Positions 18,164 to 26,788 are shown, numbered from the stretch's first letter. The stretch is 64,000 nt of DNA from Radicibacter daui (GCA_030657355.1 CP131056.1:1253501-1317500); one strand, 5' to 3'. The notes: generated by a model from the letters alone, not told the origin. Numbers and translations: made by a program.

Positions 18164-20125
18164 TCAATCTACGAGAAGGCCGCCGGAGCCTAGTCCAGTT
18201 TCTGCCAGCATGGTGTTGGCCGCTGCGCTGCGCCGCAAGGCGACCGAGAGCAGGCGTCGCAGTTTGCGCACATCCTCCGCCCGGGTGACGTCGTAAACGC
18301 GGAGTTTCGGATCGGAAAAATAGGCCATGAGTTCTTTGCGCGAGAGGTTGTGCGGATTGTGCGTTGCCATCCACTCGGCATCTGGCGGAGGGCGCCTGAA
18401 ATGCCGCAAGCCGGGTCGTTCGAATGGCTTGTCGGCAACTCCACTTGCTGATCCCGGCTTGAGCTGGATGCGCAAGCCGCAGATATAGGCGACTTCGATA
18501 CCCTTCTCGCAAGCGAAGGCGAGTGCCCGCTCCGGATCGTCGATAATCGGCTCGCCCTTGTCGTTTAACGACGTGTTGCACAGAACTGGAACGCCCGTCT
18601 GTTCCTCAAAAGCGCGCAGCAGGGCTGCAAGCGCCGGATTGTCGTCTTCTGTGACTGTCTGAACCCTCGCTGTGCCGTCCAGATGACAGACTGCGGGAAC
18701 CTGTTCGCGGCGATGCGGGTGAACTGGCACGGCTTGCAGCATAAAGGGTGATTGCCCTGCCAGGGCAAACCAGTCCCTTGCTCTTTCTGCTATTACTATG
18801 GGGGCCACAGGCCGCCACCATTCCCGGCCCTTGATCCGGTTCAGCCGGTCCTTTTGGCCAGGGTGCCTTGGGTCTGCCAGAAGGCTGCGATGGCCCAATG
18901 CGCGCGGGCCAATTTCGGCATTGCCGTCGAACCAGACCAGGGGGGCCTTCAGGAGGTCCTTCACCATCTGTTCCGGTCTTGTCGCCTCGATGCTGGCAAT
19001 GCGGGAAGAGAGGGCGGAAGTGGAAAGAGTCCGGGCAATGGCGTGATGGTCTCGTCCATAAAACGCGGTCCCGAGCCGGAATGTGATGTTTTTTTCAATC
19101 TGGTGCGCATGATGGAGACCCATGCCCAGCGCCATGCCGGAATCGTTGACGGCCGGGGGCGCCACAAAGCCCTTGAAGCCGAAGTGCCGCATCAACTGGC
19201 CATTGGTGGGGCAATTGAGGGCAAAGCCACCGACCATGCAAAGGTGGACGTCCCCAGGCTTCACGGCAAAGCGCTTTAGCGCCTGCTCCACAGTTTCTGT
19301 GACCATTGACACCGAAGCCGCCTGAACGACTTTTACCAGCGCGGCGGTCCGGTTTTCTTCCGGCGTGAGCAAACTGTCCGGATCACTGAATTGCTCAGGC
19401 GCGCCGTCCGCCAGATTGTCGATCTCGCGGGCCACATTATCCAGCCATTTGGCGGCGGCGAAGCGGTCATGGATTGAGTGTAATTTGGGCGGAGGCGGGA
19501 ACAGTTCAGCGGGGATGCGTATCGTGCTGGCGCTGCCGAGGGCCATCAGCGTTCCTTCTGCCAGGCCGCATCGTTCCCGCATCAAGGCCCATAACAATGC
19601 CGGCGAAGGTACGGGGAAAGGTGTGATGGAGCCCCGATCGGAGTATGCGCCGACGTAGTGTGGTTTATCCCAGGCGTCTGGATCGGCAACATGGTCCGGC
19701 CCTGCATCCAGAGATAAACACAAAATCCTCTCATTCTGGAACAGGGCTGAATCTGTCAGCAGGCCACTATAGAGATGGCATAGAGAGTGATAGGCAATAT
19801 CTTGGCCCGACAGAACTGTCGAAGGTGGGGTGTATGTATCGGAAAGCCCGGGTGTTCCGATAATTTCGTCCATATCTGACAGGGAAAGGCCTTCTTCCGC
19901 CAGGGCGATGTTGATGAATTCGTGTGCGGATTTAACGTCTGGAAAGGAAAGGGCATGACCCTTCACGCCGGTCAGTCGCTCAAATTCCCAATAACGTACG
20001 AGTGTTAACCGGTCTTCCTCTCTGTTCCACAATGCCATGGCCTGATCGTGCCGACGCGATATTGCATAGGCAGAAGTGAGGGGGCACACATCTGAATATA
20101 TAGAAAGAAAAAACTTGGTCTTCAT
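18164..20125 (-). CDS. Carbamoyltransferase (NodU/CmcH/TobZ family)
   Basis: A 653-residue enzyme. The N-terminal part has the Kae1-like fold with the metal-binding H113-S-L-C-H117 and MVGGFALNCPTNG. The C-terminal part has the YrdC-like carbamoyladenylate features GPRALGHRSLLADPR, REWWRPVAP and VLCNTSLNDKGEPI. The family carbamoylates hydroxyl groups of antibiotics, Nod factors and glycans from carbamoyl phosphate and ATP. About 60 C-terminal residues beyond the family core (DAEWMATHNPHNLSRKEL onward) have no motif I recognise. It heads the minus-strand operon of the island and is divergent from the radical SAM gene. Confidence 0.88.
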   Translation of the reverse strand: MKTKFFLSIYSDVCPLTSAYAISRRHDQAMALWNREEDRLTLVRYWEFERLTGVKGHALSFPDVKSAHEFINIALAEEGLSLSDMDEIIGTPGLSDTYTPPSTVLSGQDIAYHSLCHLYSGLLTDSALFQNERILCLSLDAGPDHVADPDAWDKPHYVGAYSDRGSITPFPVPSPALLWALMRERCGLAEGTLMALGSASTIRIPAELFPPPPKLHSIHDRFAAAKWLDNVAREIDNLADGAPEQFSDPDSLLTPEENRTAALVKVVQAASVSMVTETVEQALKRFAVKPGDVHLCMVGGFALNCPTNGQLMRHFGFKGFVAPPAVNDSGMALGMGLHHAHQIEKNITFRLGTAFYGRDHHAIARTLSTSALSSRIASIEATRPEQMVKDLLKAPLVWFDGNAEIGPRALGHRSLLADPRHPGQKDRLNRIKGREWWRPVAPIVIAERARDWFALAGQSPFMLQAVPVHPHRREQVPAVCHLDGTARVQTVTEDDNPALAALLRAFEEQTGVPVLCNTSLNDKGEPIIDDPERALAFACEKGIEVAYICGLRIQLKPGSASGVADKPFERPGLRHFRRPPPDAEWMATHNPHNLSRKELMAYFSDPKLRVYDVTRAEDVRKLRRLLSVALRRSAAANTMLAETGLGSGGLLVD

Positions 20126-20600
20126 TGGTGACGTGTGCCCCGAGGAGATTGAAGATTTTTATATCGGATGGTTTCGTGTGGATTTTTGGGAGAAGTGGTT
20201 GCGGACCGGGGTTTCTATTTTTTTATACCTGTTTCATGTATTTGGTTATATTTTTGGTAGATGTTGTCGATTTTTTGTGTGGTAATATCATAATATTTTA
20301 ATGATTTTTTGTTTCTTTGTGTATGGGTGTGGTGTTCACGTAATTTTTACGGATTTTTTTGTGTGATGTAAATTCTGATGGTACGGTGTTTGCTTGTGGG
20401 TTGTTATATTTTATGCAGATTTTCGTATTTTTTTGTTATTTTGTTAATCTTTTTATATCATTGCTCGCCGTGGCAAGCCCGTATTCTGTGCCTTGGGGCG
20501 TGCGACGCCAGTGTTGAATTCGTGAGAAGGTATTTCATGATCGGGACACAGCTCATTGCCATCGGGCGCTCCTTCCTGACGTCGGTTTATACGGCGCGGG
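20126..20600. other. AT-rich divergent promoter region of the island
   Basis: By hand count 20221-20460 is about 27% GC (65 of 240 bases) in a region that is otherwise above 60%. The plus strand is full of T runs of four to seven bases at roughly helical spacing, which predicts curved DNA. It lies between the divergent carbamoyltransferase and radical SAM genes and must hold both promoters. Such tracts are typical targets of xenogeneic silencers such as H-NS or MucR-like proteins. I could not assign unique -10/-35 boxes among the many A/T matches. Confidence 0.6.
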
Positions 20601-20686
20601 ATGTTGCCGGACGAGGTGCTGCGCAGGCCTGCGGCGCTGATATTGCTGCAGGGGACCCGTCAGTGCGGGTTGCTGTTTATGGATAG
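20537..20686 (+). CDS. Possible 49-residue peptide overlapping the radical SAM start
   Basis: This short frame starts at ATG 20537 behind GAGAAGG, the best ribosome site upstream of the radical SAM gene. It ends at TAG 20684-20686, overlapping an in-frame ATG of the radical SAM gene at 20679 (ATGGATAG). The peptide MIGTQLIAIGRSF...VRVAVYG has no family I know. It could be a precursor peptide for the enzymes downstream, a coupling leader, or not a gene at all: third-position GC in the overlap is higher in the radical SAM frame. Confidence 0.25.
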   Translation: MIGTQLIAIGRSFLTSVYTARDVAGRGAAQACGADIAAGDPSVRVAVYG

Positions 20687-21836
20687 CGGGGCTGCCGGTC
20701 GGGCGGCGCGTGTGCGTGAGGGTGTTCGCCTTGTTCGTCAACACCTCGACGACCATCCCGAAATGCGGGGTGGCTACGAGGCTGCTGTACGTATTTGCCA
20801 TATCTTCGCGCGCCCGGCGTTCTACGAAATCAGTGACCGCTGTAATCTGAAATGTGAGGGCTGTTATTATTTCGATCCGGCCACCTTCCGTGAGGGCGGC
20901 GGGCATCGTGGTCGGTTTGATTCCGAATGGGATGGGTTTCTGGCCAGGGAGCGCTCCCGGGGCGTGACCATGCCGTACTTTCTTGGTGCGGAGCCTGCCC
21001 TGGAGGAGAAGCGGCTGCTTGTTGCGGCACGTTACTTCCGGCGCGGCAATCTGGGCACCAACGGTACTGTCCGCCTGGACCCTGACATTCCGTTCCGGAT
21101 AAGCATATCGGCCTGGGCGGCGGAGGAGAGCGACGATGCCCGGCTTCGTGGCGGCAGTGCCCTTCGCAAGGCTTTGCGCCTGTATCAGGGTGATAACAGA
21201 GCCATCATTCTGTATACGGTCAATCCGGCCAATATCGATCAGGTGCCGCTTATGGCGCGGATTTGCCGCGACTACGGACTGCCCGTCACCTTTAATCTGT
21301 GGTCGCCGACGACCAGCCTGCTGGGACGGCTGAAATCCTTTACCGGCAATGACGACGCGTTCTTCCGGATCAGCACGCCGGAGCAGTCCTTGCTCCTGAG
21401 CGACGGGGATCTGGATCGTGTCCGCGATGTGCTGGCGCAGGCTATGGATGATTTCCCGGACACGGTCATATACTCGGCGGCCTATAATCGCTGGTCTACT
21501 CGCAGCGGCCCGCTCTACGACCTTGATCCACAAACCGGCTTTGCGCAGGACTGCGGGTCAAGGATTGGCGGCAGCTTCAAGTATTACGGGATGGATCTGC
21601 AACCGCAGTCGGTCAAATGTTGTACACCCGCGGTCGATTGCCAGAATTGTCGTTTATATTCGGGTGGATGGTCGAGCCAGTTTTCACCGCGGCCCGAGCA
21701 TATCGCGACCCTTTCCGGCTTTGCTGACTGGATCGGGATGGTGCTGACAATCGGCCGTATTTTCCTGCGCCCCGAGACAGATCCCGAGGTTTTTGGTGGC
21801 AGTTCTGTGCAAGGGAACGCGATGGAACTGGCCTGA
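20601..21836 (+). CDS. Radical SAM enzyme of unknown specificity
   Basis: A 411-residue enzyme from ATG 20601. The SAM-binding [4Fe-4S] motif is C81-N-L-K-C85-E-G-C88, followed by YYFDPATF. A second cysteine set near the C-terminus (Cys318, Cys340, Cys341, Cys347, Cys350) may bind an auxiliary cluster, like a short SPASM domain. Codon use supports the frame from 20601, and the frame cannot extend above the stop at 20577. A coupled start at 20679 is the alternative. The stop overlaps the P450 start (TGATG), so the two oxidative enzymes are made together. The substrate is unknown. Confidence 0.8.
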   Translation: MLPDEVLRRPAALILLQGTRQCGLLFMDSGAAGRAARVREGVRLVRQHLDDHPEMRGGYEAAVRICHIFARPAFYEISDRCNLKCEGCYYFDPATFREGGGHRGRFDSEWDGFLARERSRGVTMPYFLGAEPALEEKRLLVAARYFRRGNLGTNGTVRLDPDIPFRISISAWAAEESDDARLRGGSALRKALRLYQGDNRAIILYTVNPANIDQVPLMARICRDYGLPVTFNLWSPTTSLLGRLKSFTGNDDAFFRISTPEQSLLLSDGDLDRVRDVLAQAMDDFPDTVIYSAAYNRWSTRSGPLYDLDPQTGFAQDCGSRIGGSFKYYGMDLQPQSVKCCTPAVDCQNCRLYSGGWSSQFSPRPEHIATLSGFADWIGMVLTIGRIFLRPETDPEVFGGSSVQGNAMELA

Positions 21837-23128
21837 TGTCCACCCCTCCGGCGCTGAAACTACGCCCGAAAGCTGAAATTCGTCCGACCACGGCCTTGCG
21901 GGCGATGCTGGATGCGGAAGCCTACTGGCCGCGTGAGGTGCTGGAACATCCCTATGTGTTCCTTGAGACCACGACGGGCCCCCTGCTTTTCCTGACGGGT
22001 CCTGACCTGGTGGAAGCGGCGGTCAGGTCGGATGTCCGCGACCTGCCGCGCTCGCGGTTGCAGCAGCGCTTTGCCGGCAATGGCACCGGACGCGAGAATG
22101 TCATTACCGATACGGGGGTGCGCAGTACGGCCCACCGCAAGGCGTTGGCTCCGTTGTTTCGTGCACAGAAGCTGCCCGACTACTTTCCCTTTATTCTGGC
22201 GACGATCCAGAAGGTGACAGAACCCTGGTTTGAGGCAGCAGACCAGGAGCAGGCCATCGACGTAACGCAAGCTTCGGTTTGCGCTACCTTTGGTGTCGTC
22301 TGGCAGATCATGTTTGGCGAGGCCGGGAGGCCCGTCCCGCCGCCGGCCGTGTTCGAGATGGCCAGGACATTGTTCGAGGCGGGTGCGTCCGGTCGGCTGT
22401 CTGCCACCTCGGCGGCCATTCACCGGGCTGCGGAAACCAGTCTTTTGCTCCGGCCATCCAATCCGCTGGCTGAAGAAACGCCATTCCGGCGCACGCTGCC
22501 GGCGGACTTCCCGCTGACGCAGCAGGAGGTTGAAGACAATGCGCGTTTCCTTTTAACGGCTGGCCATGAAAGTACCGCCCTGACCATTACCTGGGCGCTA
22601 TTGATGCTGGCGCTTCATCCGGCCCTTCAGTCAGCCGCCGCGGAAGAAGTCCGCCAGCAGGCTGGTTCAGGGCCTCTCGACATTGCCGCCTTGCGCCGGA
22701 TGGCCCTGCTGGGCCGGATTCTGGACGAGACAATGCGGCTCTACCCGGCCGCTATTGTGGTCAATCGCGAGGCCCCCAACACCATGGAGCTGGCCGGTCT
22801 GGCCGTTCCTGGCGGCACGCAGATCGCCATCTGTTTTTATGGTTTGCACCGGCATCGCAGCTGCTGGGATCGGCCTGATGAGTTTGATCCTGACCGGTTT
22901 CTACCGGCTCAGGTGCGCTCACGTCATCCGGCGGCCTTTATGCCGTTCTCTGCCGGTCATCATAGTTGCCTTGGCGCACATCTGGCCTGGACGGAAGCCA
23001 TGCTGATGCTGGCTACCACCCTGCGCGACCTCGAGCTTGTCGTTGAGGAAGGCGGGGTCAAGCCTTATGCCAACTACACCTTGCGCCCCGACAGGCCTGT
23101 GTTGTTGCGCTTTGCGCGGCGCGGTTGA
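21836..23128 (+). CDS. Cytochrome P450
   Basis: A 430-residue soluble bacterial P450. The oxygen-binding I-helix motif is A-G-H-E-S-T (242-247), the E-x-x-R motif is Glu298 to Arg301, and the haem loop is F-S-A-G-H-H-S-C-L-G with Cys378 as axial thiolate. All catalytic landmarks are intact. There is no membrane anchor, and no ferredoxin or reductase gene is nearby, so redox partners must come from elsewhere. It is translationally coupled to the radical SAM gene. The second hydrolase-gene fragment begins four bases after its stop. Confidence 0.92.
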   Translation: MSTPPALKLRPKAEIRPTTALRAMLDAEAYWPREVLEHPYVFLETTTGPLLFLTGPDLVEAAVRSDVRDLPRSRLQQRFAGNGTGRENVITDTGVRSTAHRKALAPLFRAQKLPDYFPFILATIQKVTEPWFEAADQEQAIDVTQASVCATFGVVWQIMFGEAGRPVPPPAVFEMARTLFEAGASGRLSATSAAIHRAAETSLLLRPSNPLAEETPFRRTLPADFPLTQQEVEDNARFLLTAGHESTALTITWALLMLALHPALQSAAAEEVRQQAGSGPLDIAALRRMALLGRILDETMRLYPAAIVVNREAPNTMELAGLAVPGGTQIAICFYGLHRHRSCWDRPDEFDPDRFLPAQVRSRHPAAFMPFSAGHHSCLGAHLAWTEAMLMLATTLRDLELVVEEGGVKPYANYTLRPDRPVLLRFARRG

Positions 23129-23132
23129 AATG

Positions 23133-23321
23133 CTGGTGCCGGCCCCTGCCTGCCTGGGGTGCCCCGGCGTCACCATCCTCGATGAGGATTGCATCAACAG
23201 CTTGGTTGGCGCCATCCAGCCGGATGACCTCAGCCTGCCGCCCAAGGCTTCGTACCCACAGGCGCTCGCCCACCATCTCGGCCTTTATTTCATGGCCTCG
23301 CGCGGCGCGGTGATCGCGTCG
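23133..23321 (+). pseudogene. Fragment of the isochorismatase-family gene (right island repeat)
   Basis: This segment aligns with 15269-15664 of the intact gene. It retains the regions around ILDEDCINS and LAHHLGLYFMASRGAVIAS but has an in-frame loss of 204 bases, which removes the nucleophile Cys168. The catalytic Lys128 codon has become Glu. After 23321 the frame continues as SLEEAGVGPVL, which may be the original end of the hydrolase gene. It has no start codon of its own and is a remnant. Confidence 0.85.
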
Positions 23322-23351
23322 TCGCTGGAGGAGGCGGGCGTCGGGCCCGTT

Positions 23352-24245
23352 CTATCGGCGATATCTCAGGGCATCGACGACCAGTCTGAAGGCCGGGGAG
23401 GCTTGCCTGCGGCTCGGGTAGTAGAGGTGGTAGCCCGGAAGGGGCGGCGTGCTCCCTGCCAGAATTTGCACCAGCCTGCCGCTGGTCAGGTGCGTTTTCA
23501 CTTGATCAAGCGGCAGATATGCTAGGCCGAGATCCCCGAGCGTTGCGTCAAGAATGAGGTCGATGGTGTTGAAGACCAGCGGCCCGTCCACCCGCACGCG
23601 TACCTCGCGGCCATCCTCGATCAGGCGCCAGGCATTCAGGATGCCAGAGGTGGGCAGGCGCAGATTGATCCCGCGATGTTCGACGAGATGCCGGGGTTTT
23701 TCCGGCCATGCATGGCGGCTGAAATATCCGGGTGAGCCGACGATGGCCATGGGGATATCCGGGCCGATGCGCACGGCGATCATATCTTTGGCTACCTGCT
23801 CGCCCAGCCGCACACCGGCATCGAAGCGGTCGGCAACCACATCGGCAAGCCCGTAATCGACGATGATCTCTACGGTGATGTCAGGATAGTCGGTGAGCAG
23901 CCGGGTGAGAGCCGGACAAAGAATGGTCTTTGCCGCATGTTCCACTGTGGTGAGGCGTACCGTGCCAGCCGGCCTGTCGCGAAACTCGCTTAGATCGGCA
24001 ATGCTCTGGTCAAGGTCATGCAACATCGGCGAGAGCGTGCGGACCAGCCGTTCGCCGGCTTCTGTCGGCGCCACGCTGCGTGTTGTTCTGGCCAGGAGCC
24101 GCACGCCCAGCCGTTCTTCAAGTCGCCGTACGATCTGGCTAAGCGCGGATTGCGAAAGGCCCAGTTTGGCCGCTGCCCGGGTGAAATTGCGCTCTTCGGC
24201 GACCACTACCAGAGCAGTAAGGTCGGCCATCTCCTCGCGCTGCAT
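23352..24245 (-). CDS. LysR-type transcriptional regulator
   Basis: A 297-residue regulator. The N-terminal winged helix (about 6-65) includes NFTRAAAKLGLSQSALSQIVRRLE, and the rest is the two-lobed effector domain. The sequence NAWRLIEDGREVRVRVDGPL is typical of the CrgA/PecT-like branch that often acts near oxidoreductase or hydrolase genes. It is divergent from an alpha/beta-hydrolase gene across a 117-base gap that contains an imperfect inverted repeat, so it probably regulates that gene and itself. Its 3' end lies 30 bases from the island junction. Confidence 0.9.
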   Translation of the reverse strand: MQREEMADLTALVVVAEERNFTRAAAKLGLSQSALSQIVRRLEERLGVRLLARTTRSVAPTEAGERLVRTLSPMLHDLDQSIADLSEFRDRPAGTVRLTTVEHAAKTILCPALTRLLTDYPDITVEIIVDYGLADVVADRFDAGVRLGEQVAKDMIAVRIGPDIPMAIVGSPGYFSRHAWPEKPRHLVEHRGINLRLPTSGILNAWRLIEDGREVRVRVDGPLVFNTIDLILDATLGDLGLAYLPLDQVKTHLTSGRLVQILAGSTPPLPGYHLYYPSRRQASPAFRLVVDALRYRR

Positions 24246-24248
24246 TTA

Positions 24249-24294
24249 TTATCTCACTTATAGGTTTATGCATTTTTTCGCCATAGAGTGATAA
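24249..24294. promoter_or_regulatory. Imperfect inverted repeat in the LysR/hydrolase intergenic region
   Basis: TTATCTCACTTATAGG (24249-24264) and CCATAGAGTGATAA (24281-24294) are inverted copies with small gaps. The position between the divergent genes fits a LysR-type operator, but no strict T-N11-A core stands out. Confidence 0.35.
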
Positions 24295-24362
24295 CCGAAG
24301 CGATCTTACTCTTCCAGTCAGTCGCACCGCCGGTGCCGATCCGATGTCAGGAGGAACCTCAA

Positions 24363-25307
24363 ATGACCAAGGTCAGCTTCATCAATTCCAACAATCCGGC
24401 CGTCACCCTGTCGGCTGTCATCAACCTGCCAGAGGGTTTTGCCGAGGGGCGCCGGTACCCCGCCATTGTCGTGGCCCATCCCGGTGGCGGCGTTAAGGAG
24501 CAGACGGCCGGCACCTATGCGGCGCGGCTGGCAGAATATGGCTTCGTCACCATCGCTTTTGATGCCTCCTATCAGGGCGAAAGCACCGGTGAGCCGCGCC
24601 AGCTAGAGAATCCTTACGTCCGTACCGAGGATATCAGCGCCGTCATCGATTACCTGACGACACTGCCCTACGTGGATAATGATCGCATTGGCGCCATGGG
24701 CATCTGCGCGGGTGCGGGCTACACCATTAACGCTGCCATCCAGGATCGCCGCATCAAGGCAGTCGGCACAGTCAGCGCCGTCAACATCGGTGCCATGTTC
24801 CGCAACGGATGGGAAGGCACGGTCAAGGATATCGACGCGCTGCCATATATCGAGGCCGGCTCGGCAGCTCGCACCGCCGATGCTTCCGGTGGTTCTATCG
24901 CCACCATGCCGTTGGCGCCGCTCAAGGAAGAGGACGCTCCGAACGAGGAGCTGCGTGAGGCCTGGGAATATTACCATACCCCGCGCGCCGAATGTGCGAC
25001 GGCCCCCGGTTTTGCGGCGCTGCGCAGCCTCAACCAGATCATCACCTACGATGCCTATCACATGGCCGAGGTGTATCTGACCCAGCCGCTCCAGATCGTG
25101 GCGGGCAGTGTCGCCGGCAGTAAATGGATGAGTGACGACCTGCTGCGCCGTGCCGCCAGTGGCGAGAAGGCCATGCACATCATCGAGGGCGCCAATCACA
25201 TGTCGCTTTACGATGGCGCCGCTTACGTCGCTGAGGCGGTGACGGTTCTCGGCAAGTTCTTCAGCGGCAAGCTGGCTCCGGCAGTTAACCGGGCTGCGGC
25301 CGAATAG
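24363..25307 (+). CDS. Alpha/beta hydrolase, dienelactone-hydrolase-like
   Basis: A 314-residue cytoplasmic hydrolase. The nucleophile elbow is G-I-C-A-G with Cys115 in place of Ser, as in dienelactone hydrolases. An HPGGGVKEQTAGTYAARLAEYG block builds the oxyanion region, and the late G-A-N-H-M-S supplies the catalytic His. It resembles the YcjY-like group of uncharacterised hydrolases. The ATG at 24363 follows a GGAGG site. It is divergent from a LysR regulator. The natural substrate is unknown. Confidence 0.75.
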   Translation: MTKVSFINSNNPAVTLSAVINLPEGFAEGRRYPAIVVAHPGGGVKEQTAGTYAARLAEYGFVTIAFDASYQGESTGEPRQLENPYVRTEDISAVIDYLTTLPYVDNDRIGAMGICAGAGYTINAAIQDRRIKAVGTVSAVNIGAMFRNGWEGTVKDIDALPYIEAGSAARTADASGGSIATMPLAPLKEEDAPNEELREAWEYYHTPRAECATAPGFAALRSLNQIITYDAYHMAEVYLTQPLQIVAGSVAGSKWMSDDLLRRAASGEKAMHIIEGANHMSLYDGAAYVAEAVTVLGKFFSGKLAPAVNRAAAE

Positions 25308-25350
25308 TCATCCGCTCGCAGCCGGCCCAAAATAGTTTAGCCCGGCGTGG

Positions 25351-26301
25351 TTATCCCCGCGCCGGGCGTAGCCTTGCGCCGAGCCAGCCGAGCAGGCGCC
25401 CGTCGATGGTGATGAGGCCGGCGCCAATTGCCGCCATGCCGCCGAACTGGGCCAGCGTCAGCCGTTCGCCCAGAAAGAGCGCGCCGAGCAGGATGGCCGA
25501 GACCGGCACCAGCAGTGTCACCAGCGCGACATTGGTGGCCCCGGCACTCGCCAGCAGGCGGAAGAACAGGAGATAGGCAAAGGCGGTGCTGAAGGCGGCA
25601 AGGGCCGCGAGTGCCCCCAATGAAACGGTGCCGGGCATCGGCAACTGCCAGAACCCGTCCACCAGTGCCGCCATCGGTAGCATGATGAGGCTGGAGCCGG
25701 TCATCTGCCCGAAGGCGACGCTCATCGGCGCCACGCCCATGCGGGCAAAGCGCCGGCCGAACACGGCGGCAAACCCATAGGAGATGGCGGCGCCAAGGCA
25801 GGCCAGCTCACCGGCAAGGCTGCCGGAAATACCGCTGCCGCCGAGCGCTGGACCGATCAGGCCGGCCACGCCGGCAAAGCCGATCAGCACGCCGGCCAGG
25901 CGCCGCGTCGTCAGCCGCTCATCCTGGGTGAAGCGGCTTGCCACCAGAATGGTGAAGAGCGGCGTGGTGGCGTTGATGATGGAGGCAAGGCCGGAGGCGA
26001 TATGTGTCTGGCCCCAGAAGATGAGGGTAAAGGGCAGGGCGTTGTTGAGGAGGCCCATGATGAGGAAGGCGCCCCACACCCGCGCCTCCTTGGGCAGTGC
26101 GACCCCGCGCAGGCGCAGCACCAGCGCCAGCAGCAGCGCTGCAATCGCCACGCGCCCCAGCACCAGTGTCATCGGCGGAATTTCCTTCACCGCCACCTTG
26201 GCGAAAAAGAAGCTGCCGCCCCACAGCACCGACAGCAGCACAAGCTGCGCCCAGTCGCGGGCGCTCATGGTCTGGCGGATGGCGGGGGGGGAGGCGTTCA
26301 T
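25351..26301 (-). CDS. EamA/DMT-family transporter
   Basis: A 316-residue inner-membrane protein with ten predicted helices in two EamA repeats (about 18-150 and 165-300). The typical opening VLLSVLWGGSFFFAKVAV and the mid-protein SYGFAAVFGRRFAR are present. The family exports amino acids, nucleosides or other small metabolites. The ATG at 26301 gives the usual length; an upstream in-frame reading adds 24 unlikely residues. No neighbouring gene suggests a substrate. Confidence 0.88.
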   Translation of the reverse strand: MNASPPAIRQTMSARDWAQLVLLSVLWGGSFFFAKVAVKEIPPMTLVLGRVAIAALLLALVLRLRGVALPKEARVWGAFLIMGLLNNALPFTLIFWGQTHIASGLASIINATTPLFTILVASRFTQDERLTTRRLAGVLIGFAGVAGLIGPALGGSGISGSLAGELACLGAAISYGFAAVFGRRFARMGVAPMSVAFGQMTGSSLIMLPMAALVDGFWQLPMPGTVSLGALAALAAFSTAFAYLLFFRLLASAGATNVALVTLLVPVSAILLGALFLGERLTLAQFGGMAAIGAGLITIDGRLLGWLGARLRPARG

Positions 26302-26403
26302 CTCTGGCGTTTCCCTTTTTATCGTCGGCCGTTGCCGCTGCTGCATTAGAAGCATCGCCGCCGGCTCTGCCACCTGTTTCTTGCGATTGTCGCGGGGGAG
26401 CGG

Positions 26404-26628
26404 TCAGCTGCGCCAGAACGGTCGGGCACTCTCCCGCCGGCCCTCGGCCGCACTGAGGCCGATATCCGTCAGCAGATGGTCGCTGAGGTTTGCCAATTGC
26501 CGGCGGGTACGGGCCCGGCGGCGCCACAGGGCAAGCCGCAGAATGAAACTCGGGAGGCCGCCGCCGAACGGCGCCCGCAGCCGGGAGGGCCTCGATTGCA
26601 GGAGGGGTCGTATCGGGGTGAGGGTCAT
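26404..26628 (-). CDS. DUF1127 small basic protein
   Basis: A 74-residue protein with a C-terminal DUF1127 (YjiS-like) motif: RRQLANLSDHLLTDIGLSAAEGRRE. The ATG at 26628 follows GGAGG. Small alphaproteobacterial members of this family have been linked to RNA-related regulation of phosphate and carbon metabolism; the role here is unknown. It has its own strong ribosome site. Confidence 0.8.
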   Translation of the reverse strand: MTLTPIRPLLQSRPSRLRAPFGGGLPSFILRLALWRRRARTRRQLANLSDHLLTDIGLSAAEGRRESARPFWRS

Positions 26629-26788
26629 GGCGGGGCCTCCTTCGGGGATGTGTGCCGCATTCCCGCGGCGCCAGCCCATCCTTGCCTCGAAGGGGCGGGA
26701 GATGTTTCGGGCATCTCCGAAGCTTTGCCGGGTGACGGCTGCCGCCGGTGGGCCCTATCCTTCATTCCTCCGCTGAAAGGGCCGGGCC

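Larger units (their letters stand above)
15665..23132. other. Inserted biosynthetic island (SGNH, MBOAT, carbamoyltransferase, radical SAM, P450)
   Basis: The five genes between the two hydrolase-gene copies fill this interval exactly. The left junction falls within the last codons of the hydrolase, and the right one lies four bases after the P450 stop. The interval contains a 27% GC spacer (hand count over 20221-20460) and genes with lower GC3 than their neighbours, while both flanks are typical high-GC sequence. No transposase, integrase or tRNA is present, so homologous recombination with a related strain is a simpler explanation than a mobile element. Confidence 0.7.

Noticed and set aside
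15665..23132. Transposon or integrative element
   Set aside because: No transposase, integrase, terminal inverted repeats or tRNA site; the only repeats are gene-derived and diverged.
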